From the NCBI GenBank assembly GCA_900548775.1, contig URLM01000006.1, positions 1-64,000 of the forward strand: 64,000 nucleotides of DNA, given 5' to 3'. The position numbers and the translations under genes were made by a program. Of the stretch, positions 1 to 8,488 are shown piece after piece. The stretch is from an uncultured Olsenella sp. (GTDB taxonomy: Bacteria > Actinomycetota > Coriobacteriia > Coriobacteriales > Atopobiaceae). Each line of letters begins with the position of its first letter. Position 1 is the stretch's first letter. The notes under the pieces are model-generated. The model saw nothing but the letters and a program-made list of their open reading frames with translations, had not been told where the DNA came from and did no database searches.

Positions 1-174
1 CTCAACAAGATTGATGTTCTGCCGTACTTTGACTTTGACCTCGACACCTTTGTGGGCTACCTGCGGCAGCGCAACCACACCTGCCAGCTCATCAAGATAT
101 CGGCCAAGACGGGCGAGGGCATGGACCAGCTCGCCGATTGGGTTCGCCAGCAAATCGAACTCTGGAGGGCGTAA
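1..174 (+). CDS. hypB: Hydrogenase nickel incorporation GTPase HypB, C-terminal end (partial)
   Basis: The window opens inside this gene; 57 codons remain before a TAA. The visible part starts with the GTPase base-recognition motif NKID, followed by LPYFDFD and later SAKTGEGMD, which is the end of the G domain in HypB. HypB hydrolyses GTP to help load nickel into the large subunit of [NiFe] hydrogenases, working with HypA in the cytoplasm. It lies 3 bases before the iron-sulfur flavoprotein gene, and hypA follows that, so the three are very likely one transcript. The family assignment rests on this short tail plus the hypA neighbour; the metal-binding N terminus is outside the window. Confidence 0.85.
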   Translation, partial: LNKIDVLPYFDFDLDTFVGYLRQRNHTCQLIKISAKTGEGMDQLADWVRQQIELWRA

Positions 175-177
175 GAG

Positions 178-3084
178 ATGCCGGAACAGTTTGAACAGCC
201 CCGCTCGATCTATCAGAACGAAGCCGAGCGCAATGCCGCCGTGGCCAAGCTCGGGCGCAAGATCACGGATGTTGTGAAGCACAAGATTGGTGGCATCAAG
301 ACCGACGACCCGGAGTACTGGGGCCTCAAGGAGGTCCTCTCTGACGAGATGGTCGACCTTGCCAACCGCATGAAGCTCCGCCAGTTCTATGACTTCGACC
401 AGATGATGGCTCTTGCGCCCGAGATTGAACCCGCGCACCTGCAGGAACTCCTCGACCAGATGAGCGTCATCGGCATCATCGAGTACGACTACGGAGACCA
501 CTACAACGACGACGGCCCCATCGCGGACGCCCCGCGCACCAAGCGCTGGCGCCTGCCGTTCTTTGTGCCCGGCTCTGCAGAGCTCTTCAACTCGAGCAAG
601 GACCGCATCGACAAGAACCCCGCGGTCGCGAACTTCTTCGAGCGCATGACCTTCATCCCGCTTGCGGGCATCACGCAGATGGTCCCTCCCGGAGGCGACG
701 GCATCGGCATGCACGTCATCCCCGTCGAGGAGGCCGTCAACTTCCAGAACGAGGCCGTCAAGCTCGAGCGCATCTCCTACTGGCTCAAGAAGTACGAGGG
801 CCACATCTCCGCCGGCATCTGCTCGTGCCGCTACTCCCGCACCAAGCTGGGCGAGGGCTGCGCCGACGACCCGGACGACTGGTGCATCCAGGTAGGCGAC
901 ATGGCCGACTACACCGTGGAGACCGGTCGCGCCCACTACATCACGACCGAGGAGACGCTCGAGATCCTCAAGCGCGCCGAGGACAATGGCTTTGTGCACC
1001 AGATCACCAACATCGACGGCGAGGACAAGATCTTCGACATCTGCAACTGCGACGCGAAGATCTGCAACGCCCTTCGCACGAGCATGCTCTTCAACACGCC
1101 AAACCTCTCGCGTAGCTCCTTCACGGCCAAGGTGACGCCCGAGAGCTGCGTCGCCTGCGGCCTCTGCGTGGAGTCCTGTCCCGCCGGTGCCGTCAAGCTT
1201 GGCCAGAAGCTCTGCCGCTCAAACGGCGAGCAGCCCAAGTACCCACGCGCCATCTTGCCTGACGCCATCCACTGGGGCAAGTACGCCTGGGACGAGAACT
1301 ACCGCGACACCGCTCGCATGCACAACACCTGGCCTACCGGCTCTGCCCCCTGCAAGGCCGCTTGCCCGGCGCACGTGCCCGTCCAGGCCTACCTCCAGAA
1401 GGCCAAGGAGGGCAAGTACCAGGAGGCCGTCGAGCTCATCCGCACCATGAACCCGTTCCCCGCCGTGTGCGGCCGCATCTGCAACAAGCGCTGCGAGGAC
1501 GCATGCACCCGTGGCACCATCGACGAGCCCGTCTCCATCGACGCGGTCAAGAAGTTCGTGGCCGACTACGACCTCGCGCAGGCCGAGCATGCCGTGCCGG
1601 GGCGCGCCGTTCCCTCGGTCCACGACCACTTCGACCAGAAGATCGCAATCATCGGCGCAGGTCCTGCGGGCCTCTCCTGCGCGTACTACCTCGCGCTTCT
1701 CGGCTACTCTCCTGTCGTGTTCGAGAAGCACGAGCAGCCCGGCGGCATGATGATGTACGGCATCCCCTCCTACAAGTTCGAGAAGGACGTGCTTCTCGCC
1801 GAGGTCGAGATCATCAAGAGTCTGGGCGTCGAGATTCGCTGTGGGGTCGAGGTCGGTCGCGACGTCACGCTCGACCAGCTGCGCGAGCAGGGCTTCAAGG
1901 CCTTCTTCGTGGCCGTTGGATGCCAGGGCGGCAGGCGGCCCGGGGTTCCCGGCGACACCGCCGAGGGCACCGACGTGGCCGTCCACTACCTCGAGGATTC
2001 CATGGCCAAGGGCAACCCTGCGCTGGCTGGAAACGTCGTGGTCGTTGGTGGCGGCAACGTCGCCGTCGACTGCGCGCGCAACGCCAAGCGTCGCGGTGCA
2101 GAGGCCGTCACGATGGTCTCGCTCGAGCAGCGCGACGAGATGCCGGCCACCAATGCGGAGATTGCCGAGACCCTCGAGGACGGCGTGAAGGTCGAGAACG
2201 GCTGGGGGCCCAAGGAGGTCCTCACGGACGAGGACGGCCACGTGGTCGGCGTCGTCTTCAAGCGCTGCACCCAGGTCTTCGACCCCAAGACCAAGCGCTT
2301 CTCGCCGCTCTATGACGAGAACGACACCATGACCATCGCCTGCAGCCAGGTCGTCTTCGCCATCGGACAGGCCATCGAGTGGGGAGGCCTCCTCGACGGT
2401 CGTTCCGTCACCTTCCACCATGGCAACTATCCTCAGGCAGACGCCCTCACCTTCCAGACGGCTGACCCCGACATCTTTGTCGGCGGCGACGTTCTCACCG
2501 GCCCCAAGTTCGTGATCGACGCCATCGCCGCCGGCCACTACGCTGCGGAGTCCCTGCACCGTCGCGTCCAGGACGGCGCGAGCATGACCATCGGCCGCGA
2601 TCGCCACAACTACCTCGAGTTCGACAAGGATGATCTGCTCATCGAGTCCTATGACAACGCCGGCCGTCAGGAGGAGGGGATGGACCCGGAGGGTGCGGAC
2701 CGCTTCCGCGACGTCCATCGAACGCTCACGGCGGAGCAGGTGGCCGCGGAGACCAAGCGCTGCCTGAGCTGTGGCGCCTCTGTCGTCGATCCCAACAAGT
2801 GCATTGGCTGCGGCATCTGCACCACTCGCTGCAAGTTCGACGCCATCCACCTCTACCGTGACCACCCCGAGATGACCGACATGCGTGCCGCAGAGGACAA
2901 GGTAGGCGGGCTTGCGGCCTATGCCATCAAGCGCGCGGCGAGGATCGTTGCCAACTCGGGCTCCGAGGAGGCAAAGGTCATGCGCGAGAAGCGGCGGGAG
3001 TACAACCGCACGCACAAGGACTTCATGGAGACGCATCCGTACACGGGCAACTCGAGCGAAGAGTCGCGCGAGGAGAACGCGTAA
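178..3084 (+). CDS. Large iron-sulfur FAD oxidoreductase (GltD-like core with ferredoxin modules)
   Basis: A 968-residue soluble protein. An N-terminal region of about 310 residues, with a Cys-rich patch (CSCRYSR and later CNCDAKIC), leads to a ferredoxin motif at Cys324, 327, 330 and 334. A GltD-like region follows, with a PCKAACPAHVPV cysteine cluster and an FAD-binding GAGPAG at 493-498; a second dinucleotide site (VVGGGNVAVDCARNA) lies further on. A second ferredoxin motif is at Cys875, 878, 881 and 885. The core resembles the electron-transferring small subunit of glutamate synthase and related NAD(P)H:ferredoxin-type enzymes, so it probably moves electrons between a pyridine nucleotide and Fe-S carriers. 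The gene sits between hypB and hypA and ends exactly where hypA begins, which suggests a link to hydrogenase. The electron partner cannot be read from the sequence. Confidence 0.8.
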   Translation: MPEQFEQPRSIYQNEAERNAAVAKLGRKITDVVKHKIGGIKTDDPEYWGLKEVLSDEMVDLANRMKLRQFYDFDQMMALAPEIEPAHLQELLDQMSVIGIIEYDYGDHYNDDGPIADAPRTKRWRLPFFVPGSAELFNSSKDRIDKNPAVANFFERMTFIPLAGITQMVPPGGDGIGMHVIPVEEAVNFQNEAVKLERISYWLKKYEGHISAGICSCRYSRTKLGEGCADDPDDWCIQVGDMADYTVETGRAHYITTEETLEILKRAEDNGFVHQITNIDGEDKIFDICNCDAKICNALRTSMLFNTPNLSRSSFTAKVTPESCVACGLCVESCPAGAVKLGQKLCRSNGEQPKYPRAILPDAIHWGKYAWDENYRDTARMHNTWPTGSAPCKAACPAHVPVQAYLQKAKEGKYQEAVELIRTMNPFPAVCGRICNKRCEDACTRGTIDEPVSIDAVKKFVADYDLAQAEHAVPGRAVPSVHDHFDQKIAIIGAGPAGLSCAYYLALLGYSPVVFEKHEQPGGMMMYGIPSYKFEKDVLLAEVEIIKSLGVEIRCGVEVGRDVTLDQLREQGFKAFFVAVGCQGGRRPGVPGDTAEGTDVAVHYLEDSMAKGNPALAGNVVVVGGGNVAVDCARNAKRRGAEAVTMVSLEQRDEMPATNAEIAETLEDGVKVENGWGPKEVLTDEDGHVVGVVFKRCTQVFDPKTKRFSPLYDENDTMTIACSQVVFAIGQAIEWGGLLDGRSVTFHHGNYPQADALTFQTADPDIFVGGDVLTGPKFVIDAIAAGHYAAESLHRRVQDGASMTIGRDRHNYLEFDKDDLLIESYDNAGRQEEGMDPEGADRFRDVHRTLTAEQVAAETKRCLSCGASVVDPNKCIGCGICTTRCKFDAIHLYRDHPEMTDMRAAEDKVGGLAAYAIKRAARIVANSGSEEAKVMREKRREYNRTHKDFMETHPYTGNSSEESREENA

Positions 3085-3429
3085 ATGCACGAGCTGGGAA
3101 TAGTCGTGCATGTGATCGACATGGTCGAGGAGGCTGCCCGCAAGAACGGCGTGAGGAAGGTGGTGCGCGTTGACCTCGAGGTGGGCGAGGTCAGCACCAT
3201 CGTGCCAAGCTACTTCCGCGACTGCTTCGAGTGGGCGAAGCTCCGCACCGAGTACATGCGGGAGTGCGAGCTTAACATGATCATCGTCGCGGGGATCTCC
3301 TACTGCCGCGACTGCAAGAAGACCTACCGCACCACCGAGTATGGCAAGGCCTGTCCCGTCTGCGGGGGTCACAACACCTACCTCGTGACTGGGCGGGACG
3401 TGATGGTGAAGGACATCCAGGCTGTATAG
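3085..3429 (+). CDS. hypA: Hydrogenase maturation nickel metallochaperone HypA/HybF
   Basis: 114 residues, the normal family length. The protein begins MHELGI, and His2 is the known nickel ligand. The zinc site is two CxxC pairs at Cys74/77 and Cys90/93. HypA passes nickel to the hydrogenase large subunit together with HypB. The start codon follows the TAA of the flavoprotein gene directly, so translation is probably coupled. The hypB-flavoprotein-hypA order is less usual than adjacent hypA-hypB and makes the flavoprotein a candidate hydrogenase partner or maturation redox enzyme. Confidence 0.93.
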   Translation: MHELGIVVHVIDMVEEAARKNGVRKVVRVDLEVGEVSTIVPSYFRDCFEWAKLRTEYMRECELNMIIVAGISYCRDCKKTYRTTEYGKACPVCGGHNTYLVTGRDVMVKDIQAV

Positions 3430-3626
3430 CGTGCGGCCCCGGGCAAAGACCTGGGGCCGCACCCGTTCTTCTCGCCCCTGGCGGAATCGTCTCCATAGCT
3501 TATCGCCATCTCTTAAAACGTCTTCCTGTCAACAGGCCAAACGCATCAATCGATTAAGAAATGGCGATAACCTTTGGAACGAGAAGGGCAGAGGTCTGGA
3601 AAGGCTATGCAAACGAGGAGGAAAGT

Positions 3627-4277
3627 ATGACTCGAGCGGTTCTCTTTGACCTTGACGGCACCCTTACTGCGTCTGGCGAGGGAATCGTCAGGTCCGTGCA
3701 GTACGCACTTGAGCAGATGGGACGAGAGGTGCCGGACCCATCCGCGCTCACGGTCTTCATCGGGCCTCCGCTCGTCCAGGAGTTCATGGACTTCTCGGGC
3801 ATGACGCATGACGAGGCCTTCAGGGCGCTCGAGCTCTATCGAGAGCGCTACACCACCGTTGGCCTCTTTGAGAACCACCCCTACCAGGGAATCGTTGAGC
3901 TTCTCGGCTCTCTGAGGGCGGCCGGCATCATCACCTGCGTGGCCTCGAGCAAGCCCGAGCCCTTCGTGCTGAGGATCCTCGACCACTTTGGGATGACGGA
4001 ACTCTTTGACCAGGTGGTAGGGGCCACGCTAGACGAGAAGCGCACGGCGAAGGCAGATGTCATAGACGAGGCGCTCGCACGGCTGGGAATGCGTGACGAG
4101 AAGGACTCCGTCATCATGGTGGGCGACCGGGCCCAAGACGCGCGGGGCGCGCTGGCCGCCTCCGTGGGGTTTGTCGGCGTCACCTATGGCTACGGCACAC
4201 GCGGGGAACTGCTCGACGCCGGCGCGCATACGATCGTCGACACGGTCGATGAGCTGGGGCGCGTTCTTCTCGCCTAG
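3627..4277 (+). CDS. HAD-superfamily hydrolase (phosphoglycolate phosphatase-like)
   Basis: 216 residues from the ATG at 3627, which follows a strong GAGGAGG ribosome site; an upstream in-frame ATG at 3561 has no such site. The nucleophile motif I is FDLDGT with Asp8 and acid/base Asp10. A helical cap follows, then motif II CVASSKP, a conserved Lys near ASSKPEP, and the acidic motif VGDRAQD. This is HAD subfamily IA, which includes Gph, PpaX and beta-phosphoglucomutase; the substrate is not identifiable. It stands alone downstream of hypA after about 200 bases. Confidence 0.85.
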   Translation: MTRAVLFDLDGTLTASGEGIVRSVQYALEQMGREVPDPSALTVFIGPPLVQEFMDFSGMTHDEAFRALELYRERYTTVGLFENHPYQGIVELLGSLRAAGIITCVASSKPEPFVLRILDHFGMTELFDQVVGATLDEKRTAKADVIDEALARLGMRDEKDSVIMVGDRAQDARGALAASVGFVGVTYGYGTRGELLDAGAHTIVDTVDELGRVLLA

Positions 4278-4688
4278 TTTGTTGCAAATTGAAGCTAACT
4301 TTCGCCTGCGGTTGGCCAGTGCTGACTGCGGGCGCTTGTTGCCAAAGTGGTCTCTATAATCCTTCCAATCATGTGGCATGCCAGCCTCGAAATGCTAGTG
4401 GCTTTAGGCTGATTCAAAAGCCGCATGGGGCCGATTCGGTTATCGAAACCAAGCAGAGAACCCCACTCTCCGTTGGCTGCCAATTGGTGCCCGTTCGCGG
4501 GCACTTGAATCCGTGGGACTTCTCACGAATACAAGCCAAGCCGAATATCTGTCACGTGCGTTTTACCTGCGCGTATATGGAATCTGGCAATGGTTGCTTT
4601 AGGGCAGCGAGAAGCCTTGCGAGGGCTGGCCGATCGGCCCAGACGTCCTGTGCTGGCGCCCCAGGGCAGCCATGGAGAGGAGAGGGGA
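4278..4688. other. Non-coding stretch upstream of the permease, with a UUCG hairpin
   Basis: About 410 bases with no convincing gene. The clearest structure is a perfect 7-bp stem closed on a TTCG tetraloop at 4487-4504, a very stable RNA hairpin. It could end the HAD transcript or form part of a 5-prime leader for the permease/amidohydrolase operon. A TATAAT-like hexamer lies near 4354-4359 but has no good -35 partner. No tRNA or riboswitch core was recognised. Confidence 0.4.
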
Positions 4689-6155
4689 ATGGCAGATACC
4701 GAGACCGCAGCCTCCGGAGGGATGAAGAAGGAGCTCACGCTCTTCAACTTCTTCACCATCGGATTTGGTGCCATCATCGGCACCGGATGGGTTCTGCTCG
4801 TGGGTGACTGGATGGTGCTGGGCGGAGGCCCCATTCCGGCCATGATCGCCTTTGCCATCGGCGCGATCTTCCTTGTGCCCATCGGCATGTGCTTTGGCGA
4901 GCTTACGGCTGCGATTCCTATCTCTGGCGGCATCATCGAATATGTCGACCGCACCTTTGGGCGAAAGATGGGCTTCCTCACCGGGTGGATGCTGCTCCTG
5001 GGCAATGCCCCTCTGTGCCCCTGGGAGGCCATCGCCATATCCACGCTGCTCACTGACCGCTTTGCCGAGTTTCCCGCGCTCGCGTGGCTGCGTTCCGTGA
5101 AGCTCTACACCATCATGGGCGCCGACGTGTACCTGTGGCCGACCCTCATCTCGCTGGCGTTTGCCGTGCTGGTGATCGTGCTCAACTTCCGTGGCGCCGG
5201 GGCTGCCGCAAAGCTCTCCACCTTCCTCACGAAGGCCCTTCTCGCCGGCATGGTGCTCGCGATGGCGATCTCCTTCGCCACCGGATCCCCCTCGAACGCG
5301 CTTCCCGTGTTCTCCCAGGTTACCGATGCCGCAGGCGGCTCCTTCACCGAGGCGACCTCTGTGTTGGGCGGCATTGTGGCGGTGCTGGTCATGACGCCCT
5401 TCTTCTACGCCGGCTTTGATACCATTCCACAGCAGGCGGAGGAGGCGTCGGCGAACCTCGACTGGAAGAAGTTCGGTCTGGTCCCGGCAATCGCCCTGCT
5501 CGCCTCTGGCGTGTTCTACCTCATCTGCATCTACTCCTTCGGCACCATCATCGACTGGCACGAGTTCGTGCGCTCGTAGGTACCCGCCCTGGCGGTTCTC
5601 GAGCGCATCAACATCTTCTTCTACGTCGCAATGCTCATCATCGCAACGCTCGGACCCCTGGGGCCCATGAACTCCTTCTTTGGTGCCTCCACGCGCCTGA
5701 TGCTTGCCATGGGCCGCAAGGAGATGCTCCCCACGTCCTTCGCGGAGATCGACCCAAAGTCCGGAGCCCCCAAGACCGGCAACATCGTGATGGCCGTCCT
5801 CACGCTGGTCGGACCCTTCCTTGGCAGGAACATGCTGGTGCCCCTCACCAACGTGGCGTCGCTGGGCTTCATCTTCGCCTGCACGATGGCCGCCTGCGCC
5901 TGCATGCGGCTGCGCAGGACGGAGCCGGACCTGCGTCGTCCGTACAAGGTCAACGGTGGCAAGGCCGGGATCGCATGCGCAATCGCAGCCGGCGCCATCG
6001 TGATCGCGCTCATGGTTCTGCCCTTCAGCCCCGCTGCCCTCAATGGCGTGGAGTGGGCAATCACCGCAGGCTGGGTTCTCATCGGCGTTCTCATCTTGGC
6101 ACTGTTCGGCAACAAGCATGCCGCAGGCAAGCAGGCAAAGGCAGACGTTTCATAA
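4689..6155 (+). pseudogene. APC-family amino-acid permease interrupted by an in-frame TAG
   Basis: The reading frame runs 488 codons from an ATG with a GAGGGGA ribosome site at 4689 to a stop at 6155, but codon 297 (5577-5579) is TAG. The protein is a polytopic APC superfamily permease: the N-terminal LFNFFTIGFGAIIGTGWVLL is the characteristic first helix, and hydrophobic segments continue on both sides of the stop, about twelve in all. The same frame resumes immediately (VPALAVLERINIFF), and the downstream half has no ribosome site of its own. This looks like a single nonsense change in an otherwise intact gene, with readthrough or a sequencing error as alternatives. It likely imported an amino acid or dipeptide for the downstream amidohydrolase. 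Confidence 0.82.
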
Positions 6156-6247
6156 GCTGGCTGGCTTGCACTAACGGGCTATATCGCGCGAGAAGCGCGA
6201 CTGGCGATACGCGAGCAATGGGACTCGCACGAATTGGAGGTAACGGT

Positions 6248-7495
6248 ATGAGCAAGATCGCTTTCAAGGGTGGCAAGCTCGTCGACGGCACGGGCGCAAC
6301 GCCGGTCGAGGACAGCCTCGTGCTGGTAGACGACAAGAAGATCGCCTACGCCGGTCCTGCCACCGAGGTTCCCGAGGGATACGAGGTGCGTGGCATCGCT
6401 GGCCGCACCATCATGCCGGGCATCGTCGACACGCACATCCACTTCTCGGGCAACCTCACCGACAACGACAATGACTGGGTAATCGAGACCGTCGCCCAGA
6501 AGCAGGCCTGCGCCGTCAAGCAGGCGTACGACGCCGTGACCCATGGCCTCACCACCGTCTGCGAGATTGGTCGCAATGGCATCGCGATTCGTGACCTCGT
6601 GAACATGGGCGTCATGAAGGGGCCGCGCATCTATGCGACCGGCCTGGGCTTCTGCCGCACCGCGGGCCATGGCGACTGCCACAAGCTGCCCTTCGAGATG
6701 TCAAAGACTGGCCACCCCTGGGGCGACCAGGTGGACGGTCCGTGGGAGCTTCGCCATGCCATCCGCATGCGCCTGCGCGAGAACCCGGACGCCATCAAGA
6801 TCTGGGCAACCGGTGGCGGAATCTGGCGCTGGGACTCCGGTCGCGCCCAGCTCATGAGTACCGAGGAGATCCAGGCAGTCTGCGACGAGTGCGCGATGGT
6901 GGGCATTCCCGTGTGGTCGCACTCCTATAACTCCATCTCTGCCGCATACGACTCGGTCCGCTTTGGCTGCGAGCAGCTGATCCACGGCTTCGAGCTGGAC
7001 GACAAGACCATGGACCTCATGGCCGAGCAGGGCACCTTCTTCACGCCTACCGTTGGCTTCCTGCCCAGCTGGTATGCCACCTATCCTCCCGAGTGGACGC
7101 CCGAGCTGGACAAGTGGCCCGGCATGGACAACGCCGAGAAGGGCATCGCGCGCTCGTACGCAAACCTCAACCGCGCGTACAAGCTTGGCGTCACCCTCAC
7201 CGTGGGCTCCGACTCCTTCAGCTTCTCGACTCCGTACGGCTATACCACGCTGGACGAGGTCTACGCCTGGGTCGAGCACTGCGACATTCCCGCCATGGAC
7301 GCAATCGTTGCCGCTACGCTCAACGGCGCCAAGATGGTCCACCACGAGGACGAGTTTGGCTCGCTCGAGAAGGGCAAGTATGCCGACCTGCTGGTTGTTG
7401 ACGGCGACCCGCTGGCAAACATCCGCGACCTCACGCCCGACAAGATGGAGGTCATCATGAAGGAGGGCGACCAGATGATCAAGGGCGCCCTGTAG
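6248..7495 (+). CDS. Metal-dependent amidohydrolase (imidazolonepropionase/prolidase-like)
   Basis: 415 residues; the ATG at 6248 follows a strong GGAGGTAA site. It is an amidohydrolase-superfamily TIM barrel with metal ligands in order: HxH at His63/His65 (DTHIHFSG), candidate carbamylated Lys184 (AIKIWATGG), His225 (WSHSYNS), His246 (LIHGFEL) and Asp322 (VGSDSFSF). This set matches the imidazolonepropionase-like and Xaa-Pro dipeptidase-like branch, which hydrolyses cyclic amides or dipeptides in the cytoplasm. The permease lies just upstream and a LysR regulator just downstream, so uptake followed by hydrolysis of a shared substrate is likely. The substrate itself is unknown. Confidence 0.87.
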   Translation: MSKIAFKGGKLVDGTGATPVEDSLVLVDDKKIAYAGPATEVPEGYEVRGIAGRTIMPGIVDTHIHFSGNLTDNDNDWVIETVAQKQACAVKQAYDAVTHGLTTVCEIGRNGIAIRDLVNMGVMKGPRIYATGLGFCRTAGHGDCHKLPFEMSKTGHPWGDQVDGPWELRHAIRMRLRENPDAIKIWATGGGIWRWDSGRAQLMSTEEIQAVCDECAMVGIPVWSHSYNSISAAYDSVRFGCEQLIHGFELDDKTMDLMAEQGTFFTPTVGFLPSWYATYPPEWTPELDKWPGMDNAEKGIARSYANLNRAYKLGVTLTVGSDSFSFSTPYGYTTLDEVYAWVEHCDIPAMDAIVAATLNGAKMVHHEDEFGSLEKGKYADLLVVDGDPLANIRDLTPDKMEVIMKEGDQMIKGAL

Positions 7496-7534
7496 GCGTC
7501 CAGGAGCCCAACGGCTTGAACTGATTTCCCCCCA

Positions 7535-7564
7535 GGGGCCCATCACGCTCGCGTGATGGGCCCC
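7535..7564 (+). terminator. Rho-independent-type terminator after the amidohydrolase gene
   Basis: A perfect 14-bp inverted repeat (arms 7535-7548 and 7551-7564) lies about 40 bases after the stop codon. It is followed by ATTGTCTTGG rather than a clean T run, so termination strength is uncertain. It separates the permease/amidohydrolase unit from the lysR gene. Confidence 0.7.
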
Positions 7565-7645
7565 ATTGTCTTGGAGCAGTCACCGCGCAAAGAAGAGTAG
7601 AGTTACGGACGCAAACTTTGCGGCCGCGGCGAATAGGAGACGTGC

Positions 7646-8488
7646 GTGGAGGGGAACATCCGCAAGCTCAGGGCGTTCGTTGCGAGCGCTCGAGTTGGCA
7701 GCTTCACGCGTGCGGCCGAACAGCTGGACTGCACGCAGTCCACGGTGAGCCGCATGGTCGCAAGCCTTGAGGCCGACTGGGGAGTTCAGCTTTTCCATCG
7801 CCGTGGCACGTCCCTTGTGCTCACAAGCGAGGGACAGGCCCTGCTGGATGATGCGAGCAGGCTGTGCCGTACCTATGACGACCTGTTCAATCATGTGGAA
7901 TCACTGCATGGGCTGGACACGGGGTCCATTGCGATCGCAGCACCGTCGAGCATCGTCGCGCGACGACTGGCCAAGCCCCTTGGGACGTACGTTCACAAGC
8001 ACCCTGGGATACAGGTCAACATCATCGAGTGCACGTATGGCGAAGCGGAGAGCCTCATGGAGAGGGACGAGGTCGACTTCGCGTTCGTGCCACGCCGCAT
8101 GCAGGGCGAGGAGCTCGAGTCAAGCCAGTTCGAGCGAGACGAGCTGGTTATCGTCGCTCCGCCAAGCCATTTCTCGAAACCCGGGGCGATACCCATAGAG
8201 GCCCTGGTCGACGAGCTGTTCGTCGCAGACACCGAGACGGCGCCGCTGCTCCAGCGCGAGCTTCGCCATTCCAACGTGCGCTGCGTTACCTCCAACACGT
8301 CGGCGATACTTGCCATGGTCGAGGCTGGCCTGGGTATCTCCCCTCTTCCAAGCCTGGCTCTCGAGGGGAGCGGCACCCACCTCGACATACGGCATCTGGA
8401 GACCCCTGCATGGCGCAGCATGTACCTCGTCCACCACCGTCGGGCAGATCTAAGCCTTGCGGCGCGGGCTTTCCTGGAGATCCTCTAG
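7646..8488 (+). CDS. LysR-family transcriptional regulator
   Basis: 280 residues from a GTG start with AGGAGA just upstream. A winged helix-turn-helix spans about residues 5-62 (GSFTRAAEQLDCTQSTVSRM). A periplasmic-binding-like effector domain of the usual two-lobed LysR type fills the rest. It lies directly downstream of the permease/amidohydrolase pair, so it may control that operon; autogenous divergent control is not apparent because it reads in the same direction. The stop codon overlaps the end of the converging AlaX gene by 4 bases. Confidence 0.9.
   Translation: MEGNIRKLRAFVASARVGSFTRAAEQLDCTQSTVSRMVASLEADWGVQLFHRRGTSLVLTSEGQALLDDASRLCRTYDDLFNHVESLHGLDTGSIAIAAPSSIVARRLAKPLGTYVHKHPGIQVNIIECTYGEAESLMERDEVDFAFVPRRMQGEELESSQFERDELVIVAPPSHFSKPGAIPIEALVDELFVADTETAPLLQRELRHSNVRCVTSNTSAILAMVEAGLGISPLPSLALEGSGTHLDIRHLETPAWRSMYLVHHRRADLSLAARAFLEIL

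Noticed and set aside
1219..3462. 747-codon open frame on the minus strand opposite the Fe-S flavoprotein
   Set aside because: It is opposite a clear enzyme gene and has low-complexity Val/Leu/Asp/Glu-rich composition without family motifs. It reflects GC-rich codon bias on the other strand.
4278..4688. tRNA gene or riboswitch upstream of the permease
   Set aside because: The stable TTCG hairpin caught the eye, but there is no cloverleaf, no T-loop consensus in the right place and no known riboswitch core.
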